Assembly: GCF_000521465.1 (NCBI RefSeq)
Contig: NZ_BAVR01000004.1
Location: 47,519 to 111,518 of the forward strand
From: Acetivibrio straminisolvens JCM 21531
GTDB taxonomy: Bacteria; Bacillota; Clostridia; Acetivibrionales; Acetivibrionaceae
Length of the DNA stretch: 64,000 nt
Direction: 5' to 3'
The notes beneath the pieces were generated by a model. It searched no databases, was not told the origin of the DNA, and worked only from the letters and a program-made list of their open reading frames with translations. Positions 22,061 to 32,488 of the stretch are shown in pieces (within the stretch, counting starts at the first letter, position 1; every line of letters starts with the position of its first letter). Both the position numbers and the translations under genes were made by a program.

Positions 22061-25000
22061 TTAAGTCGCTTTTCTTCTGTCCTGAAGCAGATTCTTGAAT
22101 AACGCTGTCTGCTGCGACCCAAACCAATACATATCCTGTTTACCGTATACTTTTATTGCTTCACCGGTAATACAATCCGACATAGACGATGCCAAAAATA
22201 CTGCAATGTCAGATACTTTATCCGGCGGAATAGCCCTGCTTTTTAAGCTCTTAGGCGCCATATCGGTGTCTACTAACGCAGGGCATATTGCATTAACCTG
22301 AATGTTGTAAAGCTTCAACTCTTCTGCCAGGGACTTTGTAAGTCCTAGAATGGCATGCTTGGATGCTGCATAAGCACTCATAAGGGATATCCGATAAATG
22401 ATGAATCGGATCCGATATTTATAATTTTTCCTTGATTATTTCTTATAAAATGCGGTATCACAGCCCTACAGAAATAATATGTACCAAACAGATTTACATC
22501 AATGATTTTTCTCCATTCCTCAGGCTCGATGTCATTGATGGCAGCAAGCCTTGTAATGCCGGCATTGTTTATTAGAATATCAATCTTTCCGTATTTCTTT
22601 ATGATTGTGTCCACAGCCCTGTCTACATCCGACATCTTGCTGACATCTGCCGGTATAACGGTGCAATCCGTGCCCAAGACTTGCAGCTGTGCGGCGGTTT
22701 GCTGCAATTGCTCAATACTTCTTGATATAATCGCAACTTTTGCTCCTTCTTTTGCCATGGAAAGGGCAATGCTTCTTCCGATTCCCCTTCCTCCGCCGGT
22801 TATAACCACCACTTTGTCAAATAGCAGGCCCCGAGCATTCCTTATACCGGTATGAATTCTCTCAAGCCTAGGAACCACGGTAGATTCCTCAACAAAATTT
22901 ATAAGCTTCTTTAAGGCTTCGATATACTTTTCTCCCAAGCGTTTTATAGTATCTGCACCATATAAGTTTTTGGAGTATTCAATCTCCACATTCAGCCTTC
23001 CGTCTACAATCGAGAAGAAGAACTCAATTACGGATATTCTCTTTTGCTCAGGTACCGAGTATCTTCTATCCATTCCTTCTTTAGAAAACTCGAAAACATC
23101 GAGTTTTGGCAAATCCCTGTTCCCCAGATAATTTGCTCTTATGGGGGTAAGTTTTATATCGGGATACATGTAAATCGGCAAATCCTCCGATATTACATCA
23201 TAGCTTAGACCATTCATCGGGACGTTTTCGAAGGCATCTCTTATTCGCCTTACCAAATCGGTCCATTCTTCATTGGGGCTTATCTCAACAGCCATTGGAA
23301 AATTAACTGCAAAATTGCCCGCCGTACCGAAAAATACATTATTGCCTCCGACATCCCTTCCATGCATTCTGTGGCTTACTACCACATTGGACTGATTGTA
23401 CTGTTCTGCCAGCATCCTGTATAAAGGTGCCAAAAGTATCGAATAGACATTACTGTCAAAAAGCGTCTTTGCCTTGCTTAATATTGCGGAAGTTTCATCT
23501 TTGTCCAAAGTAAATTCCACTATATCGGAAGATTCTTCATTATTGGGTCCTAACGTGAAATCCACAGGAATCTTGAACGCATGTTCCTTCGTAGGGAACA
23601 TATTCTTCCAATAATCAATGTACTCCTTATGTTTTGCCCTCTTCTCCGACTCCACAATCTCTACAAATTCCCTGTAAGATTTCACCGGCGGAAGATTCGG
23701 TTCTTCTCCTGCAAGGATACTGTGGTAAATCTGCCAGATTTCTTTAAACAGTAAGTTATTTGTGAGTACATCGGAAATCAAATGGTGTCCTACAACAACT
23801 ATATCAAACAGGCTCTCGGATACTTTAAGCACAATGATTTTCCACAACGGCCATTTTTCGATGTCAAAACCCTTGATAGATTCATTTATTAGCTCTTTCA
23901 CCGCATCATCAATTTGATTTTCGTTCATGCCGGATGCATCATAATATTCCACATTGGAATACTCACCTTGGGGCAATATCCTTTGCATCCAATCAAATCC
24001 TCTTTGGCACAGTTTGCTTCTTAAAGCGTCATGCCTGTTAGTCAGGATGTTGATAGCCCTGTTAAAGGCACCGAAATCCAAAGGCTGCTTAAATAAGAAC
24101 CGGGTAAAGCCTGTCCAGGCATAAGGGTAATCAAAATAACTCATCAGCCAGCGTTGAGCCGGTGCAAGGGGAAGAATAATTTCTTCTTCCTTTTCCTGTA
24201 CTCTGTTAAGCATATCCTTAATAGCCTTCTATCCAGCTTTCCATTGGGATTCTTCGGCAGGCTCTCCAACCATTCTATTCTATGGGGAATCATATAATAC
24301 GGAAGTTTTTTTCCGATAAATTCCTTGAGCTCGGATTCCTCCGTTATTTTTCCCGACAAACATGCTACAAGTTGGCTCTGTCCTTCGCCTTCGTCAATTA
24401 CAACCACCGCAGCTTCATTTACATTGGAGTGGCTGCTTAAAACTGCCTCTATTTCACCTAGTTCAATTCTAAATCCCCGGATTTTCACCTGGTTGTCAAT
24501 ACGTCCATGGTACTCAAAGCTTCCATCCTCTCTTACTCTCGTTAAGTCTCCGGTTCTATACAAAAACTCTCCCGGAATTTCTTTGAAAGGATTGGGTCTA
24601 AAGGCCTCAGAAGTCCTTTCCGGATCCTTTAAATATCCCTTTGCCAACTGAATACCGCCTATCCACAACTCTCCTATTTCCCCGTCTTTTTTCCTGTTCA
24701 TATTTTCATCAAGATTCAAAATATAAACATTATCTACAGGTTTTCCGATAGGAATCTGACTTTCTCCGTCAGAGCCCGGCCTCTTGTCAATAATGTGATA
24801 TGTAACGTCGATGGAAGCTTCTGTAGGACCATACAAATTTGCCAGTTTTACCGTCATTCCATGTTTGTCTATCCATTTGTTGATATAGGACATGGGTAAG
24901 GCCTCACCGCTGAAAATCAACCAGCGCAAATCCTTAAAGGTGTAATTTTCGTCTTCCAATGCATGCACAAATTCACCGAAAAGCGAAGGTACAAAGTGCA

Positions 25001-27797
25001 TGATGTTTATTTTAGTTTCAATGAGCCATTCGGCAAGAGCCCACGGATTTTTAACAATATCCTTCCTTACGGGGCATACCGTACCGCCATACATCAGCGG
25101 CCAGAAAAGCTCCCATATCGATATGTCAAAGCAGCAAGAGGTTTTTTGTGCCACCCTTTCTCCGGGCTTTAAGTCAAAGATCTTTTGATGCCATACCAGA
25201 CGGTTCATATAGCCGAGATGGTTTAGCATAACCCCTTTTGGACGTCCTGTAGAACCGGAAGTATAAAGGACCACCATCAAATCCTCCGGACTGCTACTAT
25301 ACACAGGTGGAATCTCGGAATACTCCATCCACTTTTCCTTTTCGATTAATTCCGAAACCTTCACCTCTTTGCTGTAAGTTTTTGAATCAAGCAGTATAAG
25401 CTTTTTGATACCCGGGCAGTTATTTATTAGATCATTTATCTGACCGATTAACGAATCCTCGGTAAGCAGTATATTAATATCCGAATGGTTGATAATATAT
25501 TGAATCCGTTCGGCGGGATAAGACGAATCCACCGGTACATATGCAGCTCCCGCTTTGAGAATTCCAATCATACCTATGAGCATCATAGGTCCGGGTAATG
25601 TCATAATTCCCACAAGAGAGCCTCTTTTTATTCCTTGATCTATCAGACAGTTGGCAAGTTTGTTTGTGGCACGTTCCAATTCAGAATAGGTTACGCTCTT
25701 GCCCTGAAAATATATGGCAGGTGCATCCGGAGTCAGCTTGCACTGCTCCGCTATTTTTAAGAAAGGAATTTGAATTTCGATTTTATCTATATTTTCATTA
25801 GCAGCACCGCCCCTACTGTCAAGCAGCAATGCCATCTCGCGAAGGGTCCTGCAGGCAAACAGTCCCTTTCTGTCGATATTTTCCCTGTCCTTGCTTAGTT
25901 TTGCAACCAAACGGATGCGCCCTAAAGAATCCATTCCAATTTCCGAATCGATATCCTTATCAATATCGGCTTCTGTGAGCTTTCTCCTGCATATCTCGCT
26001 TGCCTTCTCCAGAATATCCTTCTGTACGTCTAAGGCAGCAGTTGCAAGACATTCTGTCTTCATCACATTCTTTTGTGTAGTGCTGATTTCCGCAAGCTCC
26101 TTGATATTGTTTATCAGGTTGTTCATATGCCTGTCAATATAATCCTCGTCGAAGAAGGAACTGTCATAATTCGATGTCAGCAACAGCTTGTTATGGAACA
26201 ATTCCACAAGGATATCAATAGTTCCGGGGTTGGTGCATGTGTAGGCTTCATAATCTTTTATTTTAAGGTCATTATATTCTTTTTTGATATTTGTATCCCC
26301 CACAAAGGAAAGATAAAGATTGGATTTGACCGAAGCCCGGATGACTTTTGCGATAGCCGGGGACATTTGGCCGTCTGTCAGCATCTCATTCTCCTTTGCC
26401 GCATTAGCTGCCTTGAGGGTCTGCGCCCTGTCAATTCCCGATGACAGCTTGCTCTTTATTTCAGTGTTTACTTTTTCAATCAAATCATCCCATGCTTCAT
26501 TAGGATTTTCCACAAAAAAGCTCAATGCCATGTTCTGGGCAAAGCAACCCAGCACATCCGTTGCATCGGCATTGGGATAAACCTTTCCGCCTGTGGGCAG
26601 GTTTAAAATTATTTTATTCTCACTTTCATTAAGCTGCTTTATGGATTTAAGATACGCACTTACGATGAGCACAAACAATGAAGAACGCCATACTTTTGTA
26701 TTGGAAACCAGCTTTCCGGTGACATCTTCAGGTATCCAAAACTTCTTTACCTTTGTCTTTATTGGAACAAAAGGCTCGGGTATTACCAGCTTTTTATCAT
26801 TACCGTACGGATTATAGAAATACGAATCTTTTCCCTGCTCCCTGATGTAGCTTTCAAATTCACTGTTTTCCTGAGGGTTGTCCCATGAATTCATTTCTTT
26901 TACAAGACTGCTATATTCGGAAACCGAAATGGCTTTGGGCAAATCTGCTTTTTTCCCTGCCAGCTTTGCAGAATAGATTTCCAAAAGTTCTCTTAATATT
27001 TGCTGATTTCCGAGACCGTCCGTAATAAGATGGATGATGGAAAGAACTATGCAATATCTTTCACTGCCTGTACGTATTACCGTTATCTTATGTAAAGGCC
27101 ATTGAAATATATCAAACTTTTGATTCAGACTTTCTTCAATTTTCTCCCTCACGAATCTTTCCTTTTCACCGCTGCCAACATGGCTAATATCCTCCACTTT
27201 AATATCCGGGAGGTTAAAGCCCTCCACCAGTCTTTGCTTATAGCCTTTAAAGTTCTTTGCTCCCGGCACTTTTTCAAATACAACACGCAGTGCCGGATGT
27301 CTTAGAATAAGCTCCTCCCATGCGCTGCGAAGACATGAAATATTCAATTCTCCTTGAATCTCAATCGCCGAACTGATTGTAAGGGTGGAAATCGCCTGAT
27401 AGCATGTGAGGAAAGGATATTGGGAATTTACAATTTCCAGATATTCCGGCTGCTTTTCGACAACAATTTCCGGCTCAATGACATTTTGCGTATCTTCGAC
27501 ATGTGCATGCTGCGGACTCTTCTCCGAATGCCAGTTTTCAAAAATTTCAACAATATCTCCTACAGTCTGCATTGAAAGAATTGACGATACAGGATACTTT
27601 GCACTAAACTCCTCCATTTGGTCCTGAGGAACCAAATTCATGAGTTCGTTCATCAATGTTATCATCTTGATTGAATCTATTCCCAGATCCACCTCAAGAT
27701 ACATGTCGTTATCCAGTTCTGCGGCATCATATCCGGTAACCTTGGAAATCAATTCATAAATTGAACCTTTGATATCATCCTTACTAGATTTCAACAT
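22061..27797 (-). CDS. Non-ribosomal peptide synthetase: ACP-C-PCP-A(Ser)-C-SDR (two frameshifts)
   Basis: About 1912 residues after one-base repairs near 24216 (TTAAGG to TTAAAGG) and 22385. ATG at 27797 follows AGGGGTG. Domains: an N-terminal carrier (DLGIDSIKMITL); C1 with IIHLITDGLGN, keeping the catalytic second His and DG but with Ile for the first His; carrier 2 (SEIGMDSLGRI); adenylation (LYTSGSTGRPKGV, YGPTEASID, YRTGDL, NGKLDR); C2 with VVGHHLISDV; and a complete short-chain dehydrogenase (TGGGRGIG, NNAG, SAYAASKHA). By hand alignment to the phenylalanine-activating reference, the adenylation pocket reads D-I-W-H-I-S-L-I-D-K, one or two conservative changes from the serine code. The carrier lies before the A domain and none follows it. 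First gene of the operon. Confidence 0.9.
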
Positions 27798-27942
27798 TAT
27801 CACACCCCTATAAATTTAAAATAGAAATAAAACCTGAAAACTATTTGAGCCAAAAACGCTGCGGAATACTGTGAAAAAACGCAAAAACCGATTGGAACCT
27901 CCTATGTAGACCATCTTGAGCAAAAGCTAATCAAAGATTCTG

Positions 27943-27970
27943 TTTACACGGATGCTTTTTGTGATATAAT
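27943..27970 (+). promoter_or_regulatory. Sigma-A-type promoter of the antisense small RNA
   Basis: TTTACA (27943-27948), 16-bp spacer, TATAAT (27965-27970) on the plus strand, just before a short transcript that ends in a terminator hairpin. Confidence 0.7.
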
Positions 27971-27976
27971 ATAAAA

Positions 27977-28066
27977 TAGCATAGTAAAATAGCATGAAGC
28001 TATTCTACTGGCCAACCCATAAATCATCCCTTTCCGCCAAGAAATCGTATGATTTATGGGTTTTTT
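27977..28066 (+). ncRNA. Putative ~90-nt small RNA, antisense to the NRPS/PKS operon leader
   Basis: A complete small transcription unit with no reading frame: promoter at 27943-27970, a first hairpin AATAGC-ATGAA-GCTATT (27988-28004), a single-stranded CTACTGGCC, then a 14-bp terminator stem (28014-28027 with 28049-28062) and six T. The 21-nt terminator loop (28028-28048) is rich in C and contains CCCTTTCC, which could pair with GGAAAGGG-like ribosome sites. The RNA is the exact complement of part of the predicted 5' leader of the minus-strand assembly-line operon, so cis-antisense control is possible. I recognise no named RNA family. Confidence 0.6.
28014..28066 (+). terminator. Intrinsic terminator of the small RNA
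   Basis: Perfect 14-bp stem AACCCATAAATCAT / ATGATTTATGGGTT with a 21-nt loop, followed by a T run ending at 28066. On the minus strand the stem is followed by TTGGCCAG, not a T run, so it terminates plus-strand transcription only. Confidence 0.8.
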
Positions 28067-28120
28067 CCTGCAAACTTCATTATATATCACAAAATATCCA
28101 ACGTTAATTTATTCCATTAC

Positions 28121-28149
28121 ATTTTATAACATTTCATTTTTGTTGTCAA
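28121..28149 (-). promoter_or_regulatory. Predicted promoter of the NRPS-MFS-PKS operon
   Basis: On the minus strand, TTGACA (28149-28144), a 17-bp spacer and TAAAAT (28126-28121). It would start RNA near 28114 and give a ~315-nt leader before the NRPS ATG at 27797, running through the region complementary to the small RNA. Confidence 0.6.
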
Positions 28150-28182
28150 CAGACAGCGCTGGTAATTTTTTGTAAAACTATG

Positions 28183-29130
28183 TCAAGTTTTGTCTTCTGA
28201 AGAACTCTCGTTTTTATCCCCGACAGGATCCATATGAACTACTATATCAACCCCAAGCTCATTTTTTATTCTTTGCTCAATTTCATCAATCACCGAATGT
28301 ATTTCAACTATGTTCTCCCCTTCAGATACCTCTGCATGAATAGATGCACTTATTCTTCCGGGGCCGTAATCATGAACTTTCAAGTCATGAATACCCTTTA
28401 TTTCTCTTCTGTAAAAATATGATTTTATTCTTTCGGTGAGTTCTTCATCGGGACACAATCCCAAAAGCAGGTCTACCGAATCTTTTGCAATACCAAAACC
28501 TGTGTACATGATAAGTACAGATATGATTAGACCCATGATTCCATCTAAAGGAAAGGGAACAGCTCTTCCAATTAAAGTTCCTGCAAGAACTGCAGTTGTA
28601 GCAATGGCATCATTCAGACTGTCTTGAGCTGTAGCTTTATTAATGCCGGAATTTATTACTCCCCCGATATATCTATTGTAGGAAAACATCCACAATTTCA
28701 CAAGTATTGAGATTATAAGCATTAAAATAGATATGGCATTGAATGTAACTTCTTCGGGCTTGACTATTTTCCCAAAGGAATTTCTTAAAAGTTCAAGGCC
28801 AACTGCAAATATAATAAATGACACCACAAGAGACGATATATACTCGTACCTTCCATGCCCATGGGGATGTTCATCATCAGGAGGCCGGTTGCTGAGCTTG
28901 ACACCAAATATGGCAACCAATGACGAACCCAGGTCACTTAGATTGTTAAAAGCATCGGAAATTACTGCAATACTGTTTATGAACAGTCCCGTGATTATTT
29001 TTAGAATAAATAAAAATATGTTGCAAATAATGCCTATTACTCCCGACAACACTCCGTAAGATTCCCTAATCTTTTTATCAGTCACATTTCGGTAATCCTT
29101 AATGAACCACTTAATTATCAGTTTAATCAA
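28183..29130 (-). CDS. Cation diffusion facilitator (CDF) family metal exporter
   Basis: 315 residues, full length. Six membrane helices are followed by a cytoplasmic domain. Metal-site features: SDAFNNLSDLGSS in helix 2 (Asp-x6-Asp), DEHPHGHGRYEY in the following loop, and AQDSLNDAIAT in helix 5. The C-terminal ferredoxin-like domain ends VVHMDPVGD. TTG at 29130 follows GGAGG. The family exports Zn2+, Fe2+ or Mn2+ by proton exchange; the metal is not certain here. It stands alone between the trp terminator and the assembly-line promoter. Confidence 0.9.
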   Translation of the reverse strand: MIKLIIKWFIKDYRNVTDKKIRESYGVLSGVIGIICNIFLFILKIITGLFINSIAVISDAFNNLSDLGSSLVAIFGVKLSNRPPDDEHPHGHGRYEYISSLVVSFIIFAVGLELLRNSFGKIVKPEEVTFNAISILMLIISILVKLWMFSYNRYIGGVINSGINKATAQDSLNDAIATTAVLAGTLIGRAVPFPLDGIMGLIISVLIMYTGFGIAKDSVDLLLGLCPDEELTERIKSYFYRREIKGIHDLKVHDYGPGRISASIHAEVSEGENIVEIHSVIDEIEQRIKNELGVDIVVHMDPVGDKNESSSEDKT

Positions 29131-29204
29131 CTCAAGGCCTCCATTCCAAATATCGCGATGTTCGCAAAACTATTTCCCGTATAATTAGTATATTCTACAG
29201 AGTG

Positions 29205-29246
29205 TAAAAAACACATCTGCAGAAAATCACTTTCCCACAGATGTGC
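29205..29246 (-). terminator. Terminator of trpBA
   Basis: Minus-strand hairpin with arms CACATCTG and CAGATGTG (29245-29238 with 29219-29212), followed by a six-T run. It lies just past the trpA stop. Confidence 0.85.
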
Positions 29247-29254
29247 TCGGTTCA

Positions 29255-30025
29255 TTATTTTATTGCATTCTTCATTTTACGCACATACTCTTCAACGTGG
29301 GGTATGCATTCCGCACCGTATTGGGCTATAATCTTTACAATTGCGCTTCCCACAATAACTCCGTCGGAGGATCCGGCCATTTCAGCAGCCTGCTCCGGAG
29401 TGGAGATTCCAAATCCAATGGCGCAGGGAATATCTTTAACCTCTTTTACAATCTTTATCATCTCTTTCGCCTCATCGCCGATTTTGTCTCTGACTCCGGT
29501 AACCCCCATTGAAGATACACAGTAGAGAAAGCCTTCAGCTTCTTTTGCAATCGTTCGAATACGTTCCTGTGACGTGGGCGCTATCATTGAAATAAGCCTG
29601 ACATCATATTCTTTGCAGAAAGGAACCAATTCCTCCTTCTCCTCAAAAGGAATATCGGGAACAATGAGTGCATCAATCCCCGTTTCACTGCACTTTTTCA
29701 AAAACTTTTCAGTCCCGTAGGTAAAGATCGGATTTGCATATGTCATAAAAGCGATAGGCACATCACATGATTTACGGATGCGTCCCACCATGTCGAAAAT
29801 CTTGTCCGTTGTAGTACCTGCCGAAAGGGCACGACAATCTGCCTCCTGAATAACAGGCCCTTCTGCAACCGGGTCAGAAAACGGTATTCCCAACTCTATT
29901 AAATCGGCCCCAGCTTCAGCCATCCTATATACCAATTGTTCGGTTATCTCCAATGACGGGTCTCCCGCCGTAATAAACGGAATAAATGCCTTCCCGTTGC
30001 CAAAAGCCCTCTCCAATTTATTCAT
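29255..30025 (-). CDS. trpA: Tryptophan synthase alpha subunit
   Basis: 256 residues, complete. Splits indole-3-glycerol phosphate to indole and glyceraldehyde 3-phosphate. [11 protein letters not shown], the catalytic Glu in [11 protein letters not shown], the catalytic Asp in [10 protein letters not shown], the loop-6 region MGVTGVRDK and the phosphate-binding GFGISTPEQ and [10 protein letters not shown] are all present. It overlaps the end of trpB by 8 bp, so the two are coupled. Only trpB and trpA are in this operon; the earlier pathway genes are not in the window. Confidence 0.96.
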   Translation of the reverse strand: MNKLERAFGNGKAFIPFITAGDPSLEITEQLVYRMAEAGADLIELGIPFSDPVAEGPVIQEADCRALSAGTTTDKIFDMVGRIRKSCDVPIAFMTYANPIFTYGTEKFLKKCSETGIDALIVPDIPFEEKEELVPFCKEYDVRLISMIAPTSQERIRTIAKEAEGFLYCVSSMGVTGVRDKIGDEAKEMIKIVKEVKDIPCAIGFGISTPEQAAEMAGSSDGVIVGSAIVKIIAQYGAECIPHVEEYVRKMKNAIK

Positions 30026-31201
30026 AGATTTGCACCCCCCTGTAACGCGCTATTGCCGCAACATCTTTATCTCCTCTTCCCGAAAGACATACAACAATGA
30101 TTTGATCTTTGCTCATTGCCGGCGCAAGTTTCATTGCATATGCCACCGCATGGGAACTCTCGATTGCCGGAATTATACCCTCGGTACGGGAGAGATATTC
30201 AAAAGCTTCCACAGCTTCATTATCGGTAACAGATACGTATTGAGCCCTGCCAATATCTTTTAGGTATGCATGTTCGGGGCCCACTCCCGGATAGTCAAGA
30301 CCTGCAGAAATAGAATAAACCGGTGCAATCTGTCCGTATTCATCCTGCAGAAATAAGACTTCATGCCGTGGAAGATACCCAGAGTACCTTTAGCCATTGT
30401 TGCCGCATGCTTGTCGGTATCCACTCCCTGTCCTGCAGCCTCACATCCTATAAGGCGAACACTTGAATCTTCAATAAAATCATAAAATGCTCCAATTGCA
30501 TTGCTGCCTCCGCCCACACATGCCATAACAACATCAGGAAGTCTTCCTTCCTTCTCAATGATCTGCTTTTTTATTTCCCGGCTGATTATGCTCTGAAAAT
30601 CCCTTACAATGGTCGGAAACGGATGCGGTCCCATAACGGAGCCTAATACATAGTGGGTGTCATGAACCCTCCTTGACCATTCCCTCAAGGTTTCATTTAC
30701 CGCGTCCTTCAGCGTCTGGGTGCCGCTTGTAACCGCATGAACCTTTGCTCCCAAAAGCTCCATTCTAAATACATTCAACGCCTGACGCTCAGTATCCTCC
30801 TTGCCCATGAATATCTCACATTCCAATCCCATAAGTGCTGCAGCCGTTGCCGTTGCAACACCATGCTGGCCTGCACCGGTCTCGGCAATTACGCGGGTCT
30901 TACCCATACGCTTTGCAAGAAGTACCTGACCCAGAACATTGTTTATTTTATGGGAACCTGTATGATTAAGATCCTCACGTTTTAGGTAAACTTTAGCACC
31001 CTTGAGGTCCTTTGTCATCTTCTCCGCATAATAGAGCAGAGATGGTCGTCCTGCATAATTTTTCAACAGGTCATTGAGTTCCGCAATAAACTGAGGATCG
31101 TTTTTAAAGTGATTATATGCCTCTTCCAGTTCAATTACGGCGTTCATCAACAATTCAGGAATGTATTGCCCGCCGTGGATTCCAAATCTTCCTTTTGACA
31201 T
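30018..31201 (-). CDS. trpB: Tryptophan synthase beta subunit (frameshifted)
   Basis: About 395 residues. Joins indole and serine using pyridoxal phosphate. ATG at 31201 follows GGAGGGTGA. It reads [34 protein letters not shown] (PLP Lys), [12 protein letters not shown] (active-site Glu), [13 protein letters not shown] (phosphate loop), GPEHAYLKD and CLSGRGDKD (Ser for the PLP nitrogen). One T is missing near 30350 (SYF-C/R becomes [10 protein letters not shown] when restored). It is preceded by a Trp-specific T-box leader and followed by overlapping trpA. Confidence 0.95.
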
Positions 31202-31245
31202 ATACGTCACCCTCCCTTTTAAAAATAAGATAAACTATATAAAAT

Positions 31246-31515
31246 AAAAAACGCCTTCATCCCCTAGATAGGGACAAAAGCCTTCAACTTCTGTGGTGCC
31301 ACCCAAATTGACGAGTAAATCGTCCTCTCATTTTGCATACTAACATATGCACCCCACTGATAACGGACAGGGCTCCCGTAAGCGCCTACTCTTTTACAAT
31401 TTCGGACTTCCCTCACAAGTCCATTCGGAATAACCTTTGCAACTGCATTCCCAGCAACCAGCAGCTCTCTTTGTGCATACAGCTATTCTTACTACTCTTG
31501 CTCATAGGTTTATTA
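31246..31515 (-). promoter_or_regulatory. T-box leader, tRNA-Trp specific, controlling trpBA
   Basis: The 5' leader of trpB carries the conserved T-box GGGTGGCACCACAG (31304-31291), able to form the antiterminator that pairs with the tRNA 3' end. A competing terminator (31288-31246, GCCTTTTGTCCC pairing with GGGGATGAAGGC, then six T) is followed by the trpB ribosome site. In stem I the specifier position reads UGG within GAAUGGAC (31423-31421), the tryptophan codon, consistent with the downstream genes. AGTAG and GAA elements typical of stem I lie upstream. Uncharged tRNA-Trp would switch the operon on. Confidence 0.93.
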
Positions 31516-31530
31516 ATATTATCAAGATTT

Positions 31531-31560
31531 AGTATATCATTAAATAACTATTTTTGTCAA
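31531..31560 (-). promoter_or_regulatory. Promoter of the trpBA T-box leader
   Basis: Minus strand TTGACA (31560-31555), 18-bp spacer, TATACT (31536-31531), directly upstream of the T-box stem I. Confidence 0.7.
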
Positions 31561-31592
31561 CAGCAAAATTTATATAAGTAGCAGATACGCCT

Positions 31593-32159
31593 TTAGAAAG
31601 GAATAATTCTGAGGTGTTCAAAAAGAATTTTACAACCCATTGCAATCAGAATGAAACCGCCTACCATTTCGGCTTTTGACTGAAACTTTGCCCCAAACAC
31701 ATTACCGATTTTTACTCCCAAGAATGAAAAAGTAAAAGTAGTTATCCCTATCATTGTAACTGCAGGAATAATATTTACCTGCAAAAAGGCAAAGGTAACC
31801 CCTATCGCCAAGGCGTCAATACTTGTAGCAAATGCCATCATTGTAAGACTCCTAAGGCTAAAAGAGTCATCGTCAGATACTTCACAGGTGTTTCTTGCTT
31901 CCTTTATCATATTAATACCTATAATCGAAAGCAATCCGAAAGCAATCCAATGGTCGATTGAGGTTATGTAGTCTTTAAACTGTGTTCCCAAAAGATAACC
32001 CAAAAGGGGCATCAACGCCTGGAACCCTCCGAAAAAACAGCCGGTTATAACTGCATTCCTGTAACTCATTTTTTCCATTGACAGACCTTTGCAGATTGCA
32101 ACCGCAAAAGCATCCATTGAAAGACCAATTGCGATAATCAGTAATTCTATGCTTCCCAT
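31593..32159 (-). CDS. mntP: MntP manganese efflux pump
   Basis: 188 residues with six membrane helices in two three-helix repeats. It begins [25 protein letters not shown], and the second repeat holds [16 protein letters not shown]; the paired SMDA and SIDA motifs are the Mn2+ site of the MntP (UPF0059/DUF204) family. GGAG lies just upstream. It exports Mn2+ from the cytoplasm. I looked for a yybP-ykoY Mn riboswitch in the leader: AGGGGAGT is present but the rest of the fold was not convincing. Confidence 0.93.
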   Translation of the reverse strand: MGSIELLIIAIGLSMDAFAVAICKGLSMEKMSYRNAVITGCFFGGFQALMPLLGYLLGTQFKDYITSIDHWIAFGLLSIIGINMIKEARNTCEVSDDDSFSLRSLTMMAFATSIDALAIGVTFAFLQVNIIPAVTMIGITTFTFSFLGVKIGNVFGAKFQSKAEMVGGFILIAMGCKILFEHLRIIPF

Positions 32160-32488
32160 TCATTTATACTCCTTCGTATATCAAACTTGCCGTATATAAA
32201 ACGCTGTTCAAACTCCCCTGCCAAATTTCAGTTAATATTTATACTAGCATAATTTTGACAAGTTGCATAGATAATTTTTACAATTTCCAATATGACATTT
32301 TATACAATTGCTTGTTACTTTATACAGGACCTATATGCATCGCCAAAACCTTTTCAATGAGTTTGAGATTTGTAATATATCCTGCCTGATGCAATATCTG
32401 TCATGTAATTTATACTTTACTACTAAAATAGAGTATGCGATAATTAATTTTATGATAAAATGCAATTATTTAGAAAAGGGGTCGAACA
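32160..32488. other. Divergent intergenic region between mntP and sppA
   Basis: AT-rich spacer. On the plus strand TGATAAAATG near 32450 could serve as an extended -10 for sppA. On the minus strand GGCAGGGGAGTTTGAAC lies in the mntP leader. No convincing gene; a 62-codon frame at 32308-32496 has no ribosome site. Confidence 0.4.

Noticed and set aside
28014..28066. Hairpin as the terminator of the minus-strand CDF gene
   Set aside because: On the minus strand no T run follows the stem; on the plus strand a six-T run follows, and a good plus-strand promoter lies just upstream.
32160..32290. Manganese (yybP-ykoY) riboswitch before mntP
   Set aside because: AGGGGAGT is present, but I could not form the two-loop aptamer with its second conserved loop or an expression-platform hairpin.
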